Part shown: positions 26,927-38,082 of the stretch, one piece after another
Layout: each line of letters begins with the position of its first letter
Numbering within the stretch: the stretch's first letter is position 1
Source of the DNA: a bacterium
GTDB taxonomy: Bacteria > Auribacterota > JABMQX01
Reading direction: 5' to 3'
Assembly (NCBI GenBank): GCA_030691545.1
Contig: JAUYEE010000143.1
Coordinates: 23,353 to 87,352, forward strand
Length of the DNA: 64,000 nucleotides
Made by a program: the position numbers and the translations under genes
Notes under the pieces: generated by a model
What the model was told of the DNA's origin: nothing
What the model saw: only the letters and a program-made list of their open reading frames with translations
The model's database searches: none

Positions 26927-28534
26927 CTATTGGCTGTCCCCTTCCACGGCAACACGATAAAACATGGCTCGCGCGTTGGCCGTGGTATCGGTGTGGATGT
27001 TCACCGGTGGCGTGGCGGGGATATCGGCAGCCACAACCGTCCAAAACGTGTCCAGTACAAGCTTCGTGGAGCGTTCGATTCGGTAGCGTTTGTCGAGAAC
27101 ACTTCGCCATGAGATAACTGCATTGGAGGAGGACTCTACCGAGAATTCCTCAATGCCAAGATAGGAGGCGGCGTTGATCGGCGAGGTGCCTGCTCCGTAT
27201 TCCGAAGAATTGGGGAAGCCGTCGCCGTCGATGTCGCCGTCAGGGGTCATCGCAGTGGTGTTGGTGACGTAGTTGTACTCGTACCAGTCGGTCAGGCCGT
27301 CGGCGTCCGTGTCGTTGGTGGGCGCAACCGCGCCGCCGCGCACGCAGCGGACGTAGTTGAAAATGCGGACCGCGTCGCCCTGCGGACCGAAGCCAAATGG
27401 ATAGTCGGCGGGATTGCCGGCCTTGAATTCGGCGCGCTGGGCACCGGCGCCATGTACATCTGTCCATGTGCCGCCCATATAACCCAGCGTCCGACCGAAA
27501 GAGATATAAATGCCTCTCGAGTACGGGCTCGGACCCGTGCCCATAAGAGTGGTTCCCGTCCAATAAAAGGGATAGTCGGCCGCATTGTTTTCGTTGGTGA
27601 CCTGGGTGCAACTGAAAATCGGATCAATGGCGGCCGAACCGGTCGTATCGGGCGAGCGTGTGTAGTCCACGATACTGTGCAGTTCCTTGGGATTGGGCAG
27701 CCGCCAATCCTGCCAGCCTGCGAGGCTCAAGCCTTCCGCGTAGGCCAGCGCGCCTTGCCAGTTCTTGCCCGCGCCGCTGTCGGCCTTTTGCCACATCAGG
27801 CCGGTGGCGTTGTCGGTGATGGTGCCGCCGCCGTTGTCGGCGAAATTATTGACGCCGTAACTGGTGTTGCCGCGCACACAGAGCACGAAGAACTTTTTGC
27901 CGATGGCATCGGTTGCCGGATATCCCTTGATGCGGCCGTCGGCAAAGTTCACTCCGAACATTTGGTTCGTTTGAGCGACATACAGGTTGGTAGTGACCCA
28001 CTGGGCGTCGAGGACGCGCTCGCCGGAGTTCGTAAAGCCATAGGCGAATCCGAAATAGTTGGTGTTGATAAACGGGATTGCGCCGATACTGCTTGTTTCC
28101 GATGCCTCCTTTCCGTTGAACAGGATGAGCGAATAGAGTTCCTTGAGCATGGGCAGGCGCCAGTCGCTGTATCCGCCGTAGTTGGCAGCGTTCATCGTGG
28201 CCGGCCGCAACAGAGCCGCGGAATACAGCAGTTTATCGTCGTAAGAGAGGGAACCGTTGCCGTCAGTGTCCGGGCTGCGCTCCCAGGTCAACCCCGTGTT
28301 GTTGTCGAGCACCGTCAACCCGTCGCCGCTGAGCGTGTAGCTCGGCTGCGTTCCGGCGTACTGCGCGTCCTGCCCGGCATAGGCGGCGCCCGGCGCCGGC
28401 GCGGCGATTATGGCATTCGTGCTGTAGCAATTGGTCTGGATGGTATCCACGACGACATACGTGGACTGCCCGAAGGCGGATAAGGCCGTCAGCAGCGCAA
28501 GCGTAACCGTGACAATCGTTGGTTTATGATTCAT
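26927..28534 (-). CDS. Exported DUF1566 (Lcl_C) protein
   Basis: Signal peptide; two DUF1566 repeats (DWRLPMLKELYSLI / DWRLPNPKELHSIVDYTRS); DTDADGLTDWYE. Confidence 0.85.
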   Translation of the reverse strand: MNHKPTIVTVTLALLTALSAFGQSTYVVVDTIQTNCYSTNAIIAAPAPGAAYAGQDAQYAGTQPSYTLSGDGLTVLDNNTGLTWERSPDTDGNGSLSYDDKLLYSAALLRPATMNAANYGGYSDWRLPMLKELYSLILFNGKEASETSSIGAIPFINTNYFGFAYGFTNSGERVLDAQWVTTNLYVAQTNQMFGVNFADGRIKGYPATDAIGKKFFVLCVRGNTSYGVNNFADNGGGTITDNATGLMWQKADSGAGKNWQGALAYAEGLSLAGWQDWRLPNPKELHSIVDYTRSPDTTGSAAIDPIFSCTQVTNENNAADYPFYWTGTTLMGTGPSPYSRGIYISFGRTLGYMGGTWTDVHGAGAQRAEFKAGNPADYPFGFGPQGDAVRIFNYVRCVRGGAVAPTNDTDADGLTDWYEYNYVTNTTAMTPDGDIDGDGFPNSSEYGAGTSPINAASYLGIEEFSVESSSNAVISWRSVLDKRYRIERSTKLVLDTFWTVVAADIPATPPVNIHTDTTANARAMFYRVAVEGDSQ

Positions 28535-28637
28535 AGCGACTCTCTGACCACGGCGGGAGGGCGGCGGGTTGCGGCGCCTGCCTGCAAGGAGGGTACGAGA
28601 TTGCCCTCGGTTTCAGGCGCGACAACTCCGCCGCCCT

Positions 28638-31331
28638 TCACTCTTGCTTGTTCTCTCCGCCGGGTGTTGCCAGTAATGTCCGGAATGCTCCTTTTCCGTC
28701 CGGCAGTCTGCCGAATGCGACGTCATCTCTTTGTTTGCCAAATGTCACCGAGTCAAGCATTGCATTCCCTCGCGCATCGGCATCGATGAGCATCACCGTT
28801 TCGCCGTCTTTGCCGAGCTTGAAGTTGGCGTGAAGGCCGGGGTTGGCATGTCCTTCTTCGTCCGCCCAAACGATGATGTACGCCCCGGGGCCAAGAGTTG
28901 TCCCTTTCGGAAAAGCCCATTTGCGAGGGTTGTCTTTCTTATCGGTAAGGTACATCCCCGAAAGGTCCAGTTCCTGCTCACCGACGTTCAGCAACTCGAT
29001 CCAGTCGTCGTTATCCCCCTGCGGATCACGAATGGTGGTCTGGTTGGCGGCCATCAGCTCGTTGATGACAAGCGCGGATGTGCTCGGAGTGCGCACGGCT
29101 TGGTCAGGTGCCACTGGCTGGGATCTACCCTGCTCACCAAGAGACCGCAGCTCCTCCTGTTCCAGAAGGAACCCTCGCCGTTTGAGAAGGTGCGTGCGAA
29201 GCGACGGGACATTCTTCTCTAGGACCCTCACGCTGTTCTCGGGATCTTCGCCGTGTGACTTCGCTGCCAGCCTCAGGTCGTCTATCAGCCGATCGGCCAT
29301 CTCATCAATCAGTGGGAAATAGACGTCCTGCGTGTAGATCGTCTCGAGGATCTCCTTTGTGCGCGATAGAAAAACGGCCCGAAACTGGGGGTTAGCCAAA
29401 AGGGGCCTTGAGAATTCGCCACCTCGCCGCCACCACATCGCCCGTCCCCCGAACCCCCTTCCGGACCCTCTGCCCGCGGGGCTGTCTCCGCTTCTACCAG
29501 GTGGTTGATCTCCCTCCATGCCGTAGGTCAGCGGCATGTCGAAGAAAACCTGGTCGTCCGGCAAGCCATCGTAATAGCCCCAGGTTTTATCCTGATCCCA
29601 CGGGTACATCTGCCATTTATTCCGCTCGACGTCGTGGTACGCGAAGTAGTTGTTGAAGAACCCATCCCAGTGCGAAATGATCATGTTCACGGCGAAGTAC
29701 GTCGCGACCTGCTCCACATCGAAGTTTTCCTGGATCACCTTCCATAGGTCATCCGGATTGCCTTCGGCCTTGTCGAGCTGGTCGAGTAACGCCAGCAGAT
29801 CCTCATGGCCGGCTTGCTCATTGGTCTTTTTCTGGTGCCGGCTGACCGGGTCGCGCCCCGTCCACAGGGTCTTGTACAGGTTTCCGTTGTCATCAATCTC
29901 GTTGCGGCGCAGGAACGAGCGGTTCGGCCGCTCGACCATGAGGTGGGGACCAACGAGGCGCCCGTCCACCCAAACCCGGACGAACTCGCTCAACGGAGCG
30001 GGGCTTCCCGCCCGGTGATAAACGTCGTAGGACAGCGCCTCGGCAATCAGGGACCACTCGCTGCCCTCAAAGACGAGGTTGACGGCGCTCATATTGTTGA
30101 GCGTGTGATCCTTGTGGAAGAAGACTCTGAAGCCCCGGTCGTTGATTCGAGGAACCGTGCTGATATGGTCGAATACCATTGTCTTTCCCGTCCGGTGGTC
30201 AACGAAGATGAACGTTGACGCTCCGCGAGGGGGTCGAGGCGGTTGTTCCTGGCGGGGGCCGAGGGCGTAGGAACTCATAGCAGGCCCTCTCCCGCCCGTT
30301 CCGGGTCTGCCGCCGGGAGGACCGCCGGACGTCGGAGGCCTGCTCTGAGTCGAGCTCGTGGAGGTCTTGTCAGGCCCGCCCAGCAGAAGCAGGCCGAGGG
30401 CGATAGGGCTCGCTTCCCATTTATCGTGAACGTAAGCCGAGAACGTTGGCCGAAGATCGTTCTCACCCGGGTACAGGCGCTGGGCGCCGGCCTCGTTCAC
30501 CGCCTTGATGCGATACCGAACGAGCGTGTTAGTCGGCTGTCCTGGAATGGTAGCCCGAAAGCGCCCGGTTGCGGCGTCTTGGGTCATCGGAACCGCAGAT
30601 TCCTTCCCCTCGACGCCTCCGACAACCGTCCGATACAGCAGGCTCACCTCGCGGAGTGCGCCTCTGTCCCTTACTTCCGCCTCAACGTGCAACCGTTCGT
30701 CTGGCAACACATTGTCCGGGAGACCAGTCACGTCGGTAATCACCGGCGGCAGAGCGGCCGAGAAGGACGCGTTGCGCTCGCCCGGCGTGCCGGCTGGCTT
30801 GGGCACGGTTGGAAGTGGCGACGCGGCCCAGTTCTCGGGGAGATCACCTGCAACCGATGGGCTGATGCGCTCCAGGGACGCCGATTCGCCGTCCGCGCTG
30901 ACCGGCCACGGATCGCGATCACCGTATCGGACGGCATCCACCCGCTGTCCCCTCGCATCGAGCAGTTCGAGGCGCTCGCCGCCCCTCTTGAGCGGCCGTT
31001 TCAACGGCCCGATCGCCGGCACGCCGTAGATTTTGCGGAACTCATCCGGCTTCAACGCCACCACCAGATACCCTTGAGCCTCGATGGTCGTGCCTTTGGG
31101 GAAAACATACCCATTGCCCTTGTCCAACGTCCACTGGCTCAGGTCCACCGGCTGGTCCGCGGTGCTGTAAAACTCGATCCACTGAATGTCGTCGAGATCA
31201 TCGGGGGCGTTGTAAAAGATCTCGTTGATGACTACACGCGCCGGGGCTGGCGTAGTCAGGGTCAACACCGCCAACAGCGCAATCATTCCGGCAAGGCGCA
31301 TGGAAATCCTCTCTTCATTTCGTTGTTTCAT
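28638..31331 (-). CDS. CotH-kinase protein with lamin-tail domains at both ends
   Basis: VVINEIFYNAPDDLDDIQWIEFYS (LTD); YPWDQDKTWGYYDG (CotH); C-terminal [28 protein letters not shown] (LTD). Confidence 0.88.
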   Translation of the reverse strand: MKQRNEERISMRLAGMIALLAVLTLTTPAPARVVINEIFYNAPDDLDDIQWIEFYSTADQPVDLSQWTLDKGNGYVFPKGTTIEAQGYLVVALKPDEFRKIYGVPAIGPLKRPLKRGGERLELLDARGQRVDAVRYGDRDPWPVSADGESASLERISPSVAGDLPENWAASPLPTVPKPAGTPGERNASFSAALPPVITDVTGLPDNVLPDERLHVEAEVRDRGALREVSLLYRTVVGGVEGKESAVPMTQDAATGRFRATIPGQPTNTLVRYRIKAVNEAGAQRLYPGENDLRPTFSAYVHDKWEASPIALGLLLLGGPDKTSTSSTQSRPPTSGGPPGGRPGTGGRGPAMSSYALGPRQEQPPRPPRGASTFIFVDHRTGKTMVFDHISTVPRINDRGFRVFFHKDHTLNNMSAVNLVFEGSEWSLIAEALSYDVYHRAGSPAPLSEFVRVWVDGRLVGPHLMVERPNRSFLRRNEIDDNGNLYKTLWTGRDPVSRHQKKTNEQAGHEDLLALLDQLDKAEGNPDDLWKVIQENFDVEQVATYFAVNMIISHWDGFFNNYFAYHDVERNKWQMYPWDQDKTWGYYDGLPDDQVFFDMPLTYGMEGDQPPGRSGDSPAGRGSGRGFGGRAMWWRRGGEFSRPLLANPQFRAVFLSRTKEILETIYTQDVYFPLIDEMADRLIDDLRLAAKSHGEDPENSVRVLEKNVPSLRTHLLKRRGFLLEQEELRSLGEQGRSQPVAPDQAVRTPSTSALVINELMAANQTTIRDPQGDNDDWIELLNVGEQELDLSGMYLTDKKDNPRKWAFPKGTTLGPGAYIIVWADEEGHANPGLHANFKLGKDGETVMLIDADARGNAMLDSVTFGKQRDDVAFGRLPDGKGAFRTLLATPGGENKQE

Positions 31332-31361
31332 CCTGAGATAGGACAGTTCAGCGTAAGCTCA

Positions 31362-32381
31362 CTATTTGAGTGTCACCGCGTCAATCTGATTGAGGTCGCC
31401 AACGCCCAGTCCCATGGTTGCTCCAAGCTCAATGTGCTTGATAGAAGGGGGAATGGGCCCCTCCATTCCGCTTGCATGCCGTTTGGCGAGAATCTCTCTT
31501 GCGGCGATGGTATCCATCGCGATGGGGTCCGTGCTTGCCAGCATCCCCGAGTAGCTCCACATGTGCTGCGGGCTGAGCGAAGGTCCTCGGTCGTACTGCG
31601 CGCGGGCGGCGTCCATGAGAATCAGGCGGGTTTTTTTCTTAATCGGGTCGAGCGCATTCAATTCTGCGAGCCGCGAGCAGTTGTCCGGATGGAACTGACC
31701 GGCATTGGAAACCGTCCCCAGGTGGTTCTTGAGCGAGGCGGTGATTCCCGAGAAAATGTGAGTCTTCAAGACCGGCATGTTGATGAGCGCGTCCACATCG
31801 TTCACCAAGATGCTGCTGAGCTTCGTGTCCACGTCACGTGCTTTCGCCGGATAGACGTACTCCTTCGTCGCATAGCACTTGGCTCCCTTCGTGGACTCAT
31901 TGATCTTGAAGCCGCACTTTGTCAGGTCGCGTTCCGAGCGGTCGAAGATGATAATCCGCGTCGGGTCAAATCCCGCGTCCGCCAGGCTTTCGACCACTAC
32001 CTGCACCGTCTCCGGATTCGTCGTCACCGGAGGCATCAGGCAGTTGACCTTGATGGCGATTTTCTCCTTCGGCGAAAAAAGAGCTTTCCAGGCGTCTCCT
32101 GAGGAGCTCTTTCCCGTCAGCTCACACATGATTCGGTCCACCATCTTCCGGGCGACTGCTACGTCCAGTTTCGCCTCCTGAAAGTACGCGGGGTCCTGCA
32201 GCAGAATCACGCGGGCTTTCTTTGCTTGCTCCGCGAGCGCCTTCTGGACGAACGTTCCGGCGAGCGATGCTCCGACGACCGCTCCCACTGTCCCTTTCAG
32301 AAACTGTCGGCGCGATACACAAGCGCCCGCAACGTCCGCCGAGTTCTTGTTGTCTTTCCGTTCACCGTCTCTTCTGACCAT
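31362..32381 (-). CDS. DUF362 family protein with Tat-like signal
   Basis: SRRQFLKGTVGAVVGASLAG; KVNCLMPPVTTNPETVQVVVESLADAGFDPTRIIIFDRS. Confidence 0.85.
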   Translation of the reverse strand: MVRRDGERKDNKNSADVAGACVSRRQFLKGTVGAVVGASLAGTFVQKALAEQAKKARVILLQDPAYFQEAKLDVAVARKMVDRIMCELTGKSSSGDAWKALFSPKEKIAIKVNCLMPPVTTNPETVQVVVESLADAGFDPTRIIIFDRSERDLTKCGFKINESTKGAKCYATKEYVYPAKARDVDTKLSSILVNDVDALINMPVLKTHIFSGITASLKNHLGTVSNAGQFHPDNCSRLAELNALDPIKKKTRLILMDAARAQYDRGPSLSPQHMWSYSGMLASTDPIAMDTIAAREILAKRHASGMEGPIPPSIKHIELGATMGLGVGDLNQIDAVTLK

Positions 32382-32674
32382 CGGATGCGCCTCCTCGTGC
32401 GATAGGGTTGTTCCTTCTTCCTCTGAGTCGGTCGAAATAGCGCGTGCTTTGCGACTCTGCCCGGCCCAAAGCTGCCGGACAACACGTTGTTAGACGGCAC
32501 AGCAATGGTTGTGGTTTAGTTTTGCGCGCAACACTTGGGAATTGAGCGAAAGATAGAAGGTCATTTTCCAGCCGGCCAAACACCGTGTAGCGCGTCCGCG
32601 ATGGTGCACTGCGCCGGTTCGTGGTGTATCGCGGCTTGGGCCCTTCGGTAGTGCGCCAGCAGCGCTTGCGTCAC

Positions 32675-35600
32675 CTATTGGGCCTTGTTTGTTCCGCCGG
32701 GAGTCGCTTGTAATGCTCTGAATGCTCCTTTGCCGTCAGGCAGTCTTCCGAATGCGACGTCATCTCTCTGCTTGCCGAATGTCACCGAGTCAAGCAATGC
32801 ATTTCCGCGAGCATCCGAATCAATCAGCATAACGGTTTCACCGTCCTTGCTGAGCTTGAAGCTGGCGTGGAGGCCGGGGTTGGCATTTCCGTCTTCGTCG
32901 GCCCAAATGATTAGGTAGGCGCCGGGGCCGAGTTTCGTGCCGTCGGGAAAAGCCCATTTGCGAGGATTTTCTTTGTTGTCGGTGAGATGCATCCCGGAAA
33001 GGTCCACTTCTTGGTCGCTGATATTCAGCAACTCGACCCAGTCGTCGAAATGTCCCTGTGAATCGCGGATGGTGGTCTGGTTTGCGGCCATTAACTCGTT
33101 GATGACGATCGCGGATGTGCTGGCCACGGGCGTCGCGACTTTGTAGGTGAGCGCACTGAATTCCGCTCTTGAGGGGTAGAACGCGGTTGTTCCCACTGAG
33201 GAAGGCGACCTCGCTTCCACGTAATAGTGCACCTGGGTTCCGGCGGGGAACTGGGGAATATCGCCGCCGTAAAAACCATCTCCTGCGTCCCCGTCTTCGT
33301 GCGCCCCGTCGTCGAACATGATCGCCTGGTCGAAGGGCGCCCAGCGCGATTCCGCATAGTACAAGATTACGGAATCTACCTGAGCCTCGCCGCCCACCTT
33401 CGCCGTGACGCGCACGGATTCGGTCGGCATTGGTTCGAGAGAATCGGCTGACGGGCGGTCCTTGACCCGATGGGAAACCTCCTGGATCAGCGGCCAGGGT
33501 TTGCTCATCTCAGGACGGCCGAGGATGTATTCGCGCCGTTCCTCGACAAAACGTTTCAGGCTGGGGGTCGCTCCGCCGCCGGGGCCGCCTCCACCGCCCG
33601 GTCCTCGTCCGGGACGCCCGCCACCACGACGCCCGCCCCCGGGCATGCCACGATCGCCCTGAGGCAGTTCGTCCCTTGAGACGAGGCCGTCGCCATTGCG
33701 GTCGAAATCCTGGATGAACCGCTGCGCCTGCTCGGGCACCTCATCCTTCGAGATGGTCCCGTCACCGTTGGCGTCGAATCGGCGGAGCATCCCCTCGGCA
33801 CCAAAGGGCTGTTCTTGTCCGGGCGATGCCTGCCCGGGTGGCCCCCCTGCCGGGCCGCCTTGTCCCTGAGGACTCTGGCCCGGGGGCATCCCACCGAATG
33901 GCCCGCCTCCCGGTGGGCCGCCGCCGAACGGACCTCCGCCTTCTCGTGCGGAATCCTCGACATGGGCTTTGATGAAAGCCTCGTAAGAGTAAAGTTTCTT
34001 GGTGTCGGCTTTCACCTCCTCAGCGATGAGCTTCTGATAGCTCTCGACGATGGGGGCGAGCTTATCCCAATTGAGGGATTCATTGACAATGGTTCGCACA
34101 TGGGCGAGATAGCGCGCCCGCAAATGGGGGATGGATAAGAGGCGATGGATGACCGGGCGTGACTTGTCATCCGCGAGGGCGAGAGGGTCAAGCTCTGCTC
34201 CTGAAATCCTCAGCCCAAAAAACGGTCCGCCCCCGTAGCTGAGTGTTTCGTTATTGTCAATTGACAGCAAGTGAAAGCGCCCATATCGGCCACCCGTATA
34301 GAGAGCATAATCAGCCCCTCTTGTAACGTAGCCCTCATCTATGAAGATGTTCTCGAGGGCGATGAGCCACAAGGCTTGATCAACATTCAGGATGGCGTTG
34401 AGGGATCTTTCGAGCTTGTCGTCGGGCGTCTTGTTGAGCGTTTCACACAGTTTGATCAGAGCGGCCCAGGCCTCCGGTTCGTCGGCGGATTTTATCTCGT
34501 AAGCCTGCTTGTAGGCAGCGGGGTCGTTTCCGAGCCAGTCCAGGGCGCTGGCGCTGCCGAACCCCATGCCGACCTTCCACCGAAAACCTCGCCCGGCGCC
34601 GAACCAATCCTGGAGGAAATCCCGGTTGAATTGCTGCACATTCGCGTAGATGCCCCAGTTCTCGCCGTTGGCCACCAGCTTGACGAAGTTGGCGTCTAAC
34701 GCGGGCGTGTACTCACGGCAGACCCGCGAAAAGAGGACTTCTCGAAGGAACGAGGGGTCCTCATGAGAATTGTGTAGGTTAAGGGTCCTGTAACCATAAA
34801 GGCGTTCATCTTGGTCGGTGAAGTCGAGGGAAATATTGAAGGGTTTCTTCTGAGACTGGCCGCTCATCATGTACGACGTGTTCCCGCGAAAGTGAACGCC
34901 GACCCCCGGATGTGTGACGCCATCTACGATCAGGTCCGCCGGCACTTCTACATCGGTTCGGTAGAAGTCGCCGAGCTCATCGTACCAATCGGAGTTGGCG
35001 AATTGGAGATAGAGAGTACGGAGCGTGTTAGCGTCGTACAGGTCGGTGGTTGGCGCAATCACGCCCGTTGTAGGAGGCGTTAATTTCTGCGCGGGGGCTT
35101 CCGTATCGGGTTTGGGGGCGGCGGGTTGGCGGCCGAAGGGGCCAAAGCCACCGCGTCCTTGTTCTCGTGCGGCGGCGCGAGCGGCGGCTCTTTCCTTGTC
35201 ATTGAGCCTGCCGTCGCCGTCGGCATCGAATTTGGCCACGAGTTTCGTTCCCTGAGAGCCTCCGGGCGGACCGAAGCCACCGGGGCCGCCGCGTGGACCA
35301 AAGCCGCCGGGTCCGCCAAACTGCGGAAGGGATTCTTCGCCGCTCAATTTGCCGTCGTTGTTCTTATCGAGCTTCTTCAAAGCGGCCACGGCATCATTCA
35401 TCTCGGCCGCTGAGATTTCCTCGTTACTATCGGCGTCGAGCGCCGACATCAATGGCAGCGGCGGAACTCGGAAACCAGACCCCCGCCCGGACGTCGGGCG
35501 CGGACCGAAGCCGGGTTGGTCTGGAACTCCCGTTCCGCCGCCTGGAAAGCCAAATTGAGCGCGCAACTCCTCTGCATTCAGTTTTCCGTCATCGTTCTTG

Positions 35601-35938
35601 TCGAGCTTCTTCAAAGCCTCGACTGAATTCTCAATCTCGGCGGCCGAGATTTCGCCATCTTCGTCGCCGTCGAGTGCAAGGAGCAACGGGAAGGGCGGGC
35701 GGCCAAAACCGGGGCCCGGACCGGGCATGCCGGGTCCCCCGTCGTCGGGGAAGCCCGGAGGGCCCGACGGAGGTGGAGGTTCAGTCAGTAGCGCAGGCGT
35801 CCCGCCTGCCTCCTTTTCCTGGTTCTTGCCTGCGTCTTCCAGTTTCCCTTCCTCGGGACCGGCCGGGGGTGAAGCGACGATGAGGTACGCCGCGTACGCC
35901 AAGCCCAAAACCAACACCGTTGACAGAAGTCTCGACAC
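32675..35938 (-). CDS. CotH-like kinase with EF-hand repeats, GP-rich linkers and C-terminal LTD
   Basis: GTG start with good [78 protein letters not shown]; track ORF extended to 36172. Confidence 0.85.
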   Translation of the reverse strand: MSRLLSTVLVLGLAYAAYLIVASPPAGPEEGKLEDAGKNQEKEAGGTPALLTEPPPPSGPPGFPDDGGPGMPGPGPGFGRPPFPLLLALDGDEDGEISAAEIENSVEALKKLDKNDDGKLNAEELRAQFGFPGGGTGVPDQPGFGPRPTSGRGSGFRVPPLPLMSALDADSNEEISAAEMNDAVAALKKLDKNNDGKLSGEESLPQFGGPGGFGPRGGPGGFGPPGGSQGTKLVAKFDADGDGRLNDKERAAARAAAREQGRGGFGPFGRQPAAPKPDTEAPAQKLTPPTTGVIAPTTDLYDANTLRTLYLQFANSDWYDELGDFYRTDVEVPADLIVDGVTHPGVGVHFRGNTSYMMSGQSQKKPFNISLDFTDQDERLYGYRTLNLHNSHEDPSFLREVLFSRVCREYTPALDANFVKLVANGENWGIYANVQQFNRDFLQDWFGAGRGFRWKVGMGFGSASALDWLGNDPAAYKQAYEIKSADEPEAWAALIKLCETLNKTPDDKLERSLNAILNVDQALWLIALENIFIDEGYVTRGADYALYTGGRYGRFHLLSIDNNETLSYGGGPFFGLRISGAELDPLALADDKSRPVIHRLLSIPHLRARYLAHVRTIVNESLNWDKLAPIVESYQKLIAEEVKADTKKLYSYEAFIKAHVEDSAREGGGPFGGGPPGGGPFGGMPPGQSPQGQGGPAGGPPGQASPGQEQPFGAEGMLRRFDANGDGTISKDEVPEQAQRFIQDFDRNGDGLVSRDELPQGDRGMPGGGRRGGGRPGRGPGGGGGPGGGATPSLKRFVEERREYILGRPEMSKPWPLIQEVSHRVKDRPSADSLEPMPTESVRVTAKVGGEAQVDSVILYYAESRWAPFDQAIMFDDGAHEDGDAGDGFYGGDIPQFPAGTQVHYYVEARSPSSVGTTAFYPSRAEFSALTYKVATPVASTSAIVINELMAANQTTIRDSQGHFDDWVELLNISDQEVDLSGMHLTDNKENPRKWAFPDGTKLGPGAYLIIWADEDGNANPGLHASFKLSKDGETVMLIDSDARGNALLDSVTFGKQRDDVAFGRLPDGKGAFRALQATPGGTNKAQ
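35788..35812 (+). repeat. REP-like hairpin inside the EF-hand/CotH CDS
   Basis: GTAGCGCAGGCGTCCCGCCTGCCTCC; in frame on the minus strand as [10 protein letters not shown]. Confidence 0.85.
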
Positions 35939-36128
35939 TTTTTTCTCCTCTCTAAGTTGGACTGCAAATGCATTAGCGGACGGCACTCGGTGACCTCTTC
36001 GACGTTGGAATACACCGCGTCGAGCAGTGCCAAGAATTAGACCCAGGTGAAGAAGCAAATTCACTGTCGTATGGAACGGCAGAGAGCTGGTCGGTTCGTT
36101 TGTAAACCGCATTTCAGGGACTAGATAT

Positions 36129-38054
36129 TTATTTAGCCAGCGCAATAACAATATTCCCGCTATAGGTCTCACCCTGCTTGATTGGTTCTTCCTTGCCGTT
36201 AATCTTCATAACTAGCTTGGCGCCGTTGGCTCCCTCAATGGCACCTTTGTCAACGACGAGTTTGCTGATTAAGCTTTCTCCGGTGACCTTCCACACGCCG
36301 CCGTCTTTAAGGCTGACGGAAATGGTGCTACTGCCGTTTCTGTAGTTCCTGTTTGCCACATGCCCGAGATAGTAATACTCGTTAATTGTGAAACGGGTAT
36401 TTTGCTTCCCGGTTTCATCGACATGTCTGGTTTCTGTCAATGAAATCGGCCCGCTAAGCGTTGCTTCCTTTCCGATGGAGACCTCTAGCGCCTTGCCGCT
36501 CTGAGTATAGTAGCCGGAGCCGTTGAATACGTTGCCTTTATAGTTGCCGTTTAACAGGGTCAGCTTAACAACGCTGCTGCCGCCAGGACCGCCAGGACCA
36601 CCGGGAGGACCATCAGGAGGAGGACCATCAGGAGCAGGACCACCAGGACCACCAGGGCCACGAGGACCACGGGGAGCTCCACCTGCCTGTCCACCAGGCA
36701 TTCCGCCCTGCTGTCCACGTGCCGAGGTACCGGCTTTGGTGACATTGCCGCTTTCAGAGGGCCAGCCCGGGGCTTCATTAAACTCGGTCTTGAATCCATC
36801 CATGCTTCCGCCAACCGTGCGGTCGTCGTTGTCGATCATCTGCAGTATGATGCCGGATGCGGAATTGAGCACCGCGCTGTCGGCCACAAAGCTTACGCCG
36901 CCCGTCTTAGCCAGGAATATAGCCTCCTCGGTGTTGACCACCGTTCCGTCCAGGACATTGACGGTGCCTTGACCGTGCGACATGAAGCCGAAGACAGAAT
37001 TGACGGTGGTCGGCTTGCCTTTTCCTGTAACAGTCTCGATGGCCTTGCCCTGGGCGTCTTTGAGCTCAATCTTTCCGTTTGAGGACCTGTAGTTACCCTC
37101 GCCGCCGGTATAGATTCCAGCATAGGTCAAGCCGTTGAAGGTCACGCCGTAAAAGTTCTGGTGGGCGTTGCCTGTGAGATAGGTGCCGTAACCTGAGCCG
37201 TATTTGCTGCTGTAGGAGTACTTGCCGGAGCTCATGCCGCCTTTGGAGGCCGGCAGGATCTGCAGTGTGGTGTCCACCACATTCATCACAGGACTGGTGC
37301 CCTCATCGGTGGACAGGACCGCCCAACCGCCGGAAGTAACTGTTGAGTGTATGACCGTCAGGGTGGACTTGTTGCCTATCATGTTGGCCGCGCGTACGCC
37401 GCCCTGGATGCCCAGCACCCATGGGGGCGAGAGCATGATATTCTGATTCGCGCTGTTGACATATCCCTTCCAGGCTTGGGTCAGGGGGTTGGCTCCCAGG
37501 GTTGTGATTGTTGAATCCTCGACAAGGACCCGGGCGTAGTTATCGCAGACCAATGCCGCGCGCAGGAAGCCCTTGGTGTCGATCTTCATGGAATGCACCT
37601 TCACGTTGGCATAATCGGAGGCAACGATCTGGACGCCGAGTCCTGAAAAGTCAGAGGCGTTCTTGCCGTCGCCGTTATCAGAGGCGGATATGGTACCGGT
37701 CAGGGTGAGACCGGTCCCCTTTCCGGTTGCGATCACCGAGTCAACCCCTTCACCTTGGGCTACGATATCGAGGTCGAGATTGGATACGGGGCCGTCTTTA
37801 TCAGCTAGCAGGGAGTATTCTTTAATAATAGCGCCGTCTTTGACATAGTAGCCGACGCTAAATCTGTCATTGCCGCGGCGTGTGTAATGGGTTGCAGTGC
37901 CTTCAAAGGTGGTGACTGCATCAATGGTCCTTCCTTTAGCAGTTACAGTACTTGTCCCCTCCGCATTGGCGCACAGGCCCCCAAGGACAAGTGTAGACGC
38001 CAATAACATGCCACGAGTAAGAAAGAACCGCTGAATCAATAATGTGGTCTTCAT
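36129..38054 (-). CDS. Exported beta-helix-like surface protein with GP-rich linker
   Basis: Signal peptide; repeated short beta-strand pattern; [35 protein letters not shown] ctggaggaaaac. Confidence 0.7.
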   Translation of the reverse strand: MKTTLLIQRFFLTRGMLLASTLVLGGLCANAEGTSTVTAKGRTIDAVTTFEGTATHYTRRGNDRFSVGYYVKDGAIIKEYSLLADKDGPVSNLDLDIVAQGEGVDSVIATGKGTGLTLTGTISASDNGDGKNASDFSGLGVQIVASDYANVKVHSMKIDTKGFLRAALVCDNYARVLVEDSTITTLGANPLTQAWKGYVNSANQNIMLSPPWVLGIQGGVRAANMIGNKSTLTVIHSTVTSGGWAVLSTDEGTSPVMNVVDTTLQILPASKGGMSSGKYSYSSKYGSGYGTYLTGNAHQNFYGVTFNGLTYAGIYTGGEGNYRSSNGKIELKDAQGKAIETVTGKGKPTTVNSVFGFMSHGQGTVNVLDGTVVNTEEAIFLAKTGGVSFVADSAVLNSASGIILQMIDNDDRTVGGSMDGFKTEFNEAPGWPSESGNVTKAGTSARGQQGGMPGGQAGGAPRGPRGPGGPGGPAPDGPPPDGPPGGPGGPGGSSVVKLTLLNGNYKGNVFNGSGYYTQSGKALEVSIGKEATLSGPISLTETRHVDETGKQNTRFTINEYYYLGHVANRNYRNGSSTISVSLKDGGVWKVTGESLISKLVVDKGAIEGANGAKLVMKINGKEEPIKQGETYSGNIVIALAK

Positions 38055-38082
38055 GTTTTCCTCCAGAAGTGGCTCGGCTTCG

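Noticed and set aside
27452-28483. 343-aa plus-strand ORF
   Set aside because: Antisense to the DUF1566 protein
30243-32102. 619-aa plus-strand ORF
   Set aside because: Antisense to the CotH and DUF362 genes; no recognisable domains; typical GC-rich shadow ORF
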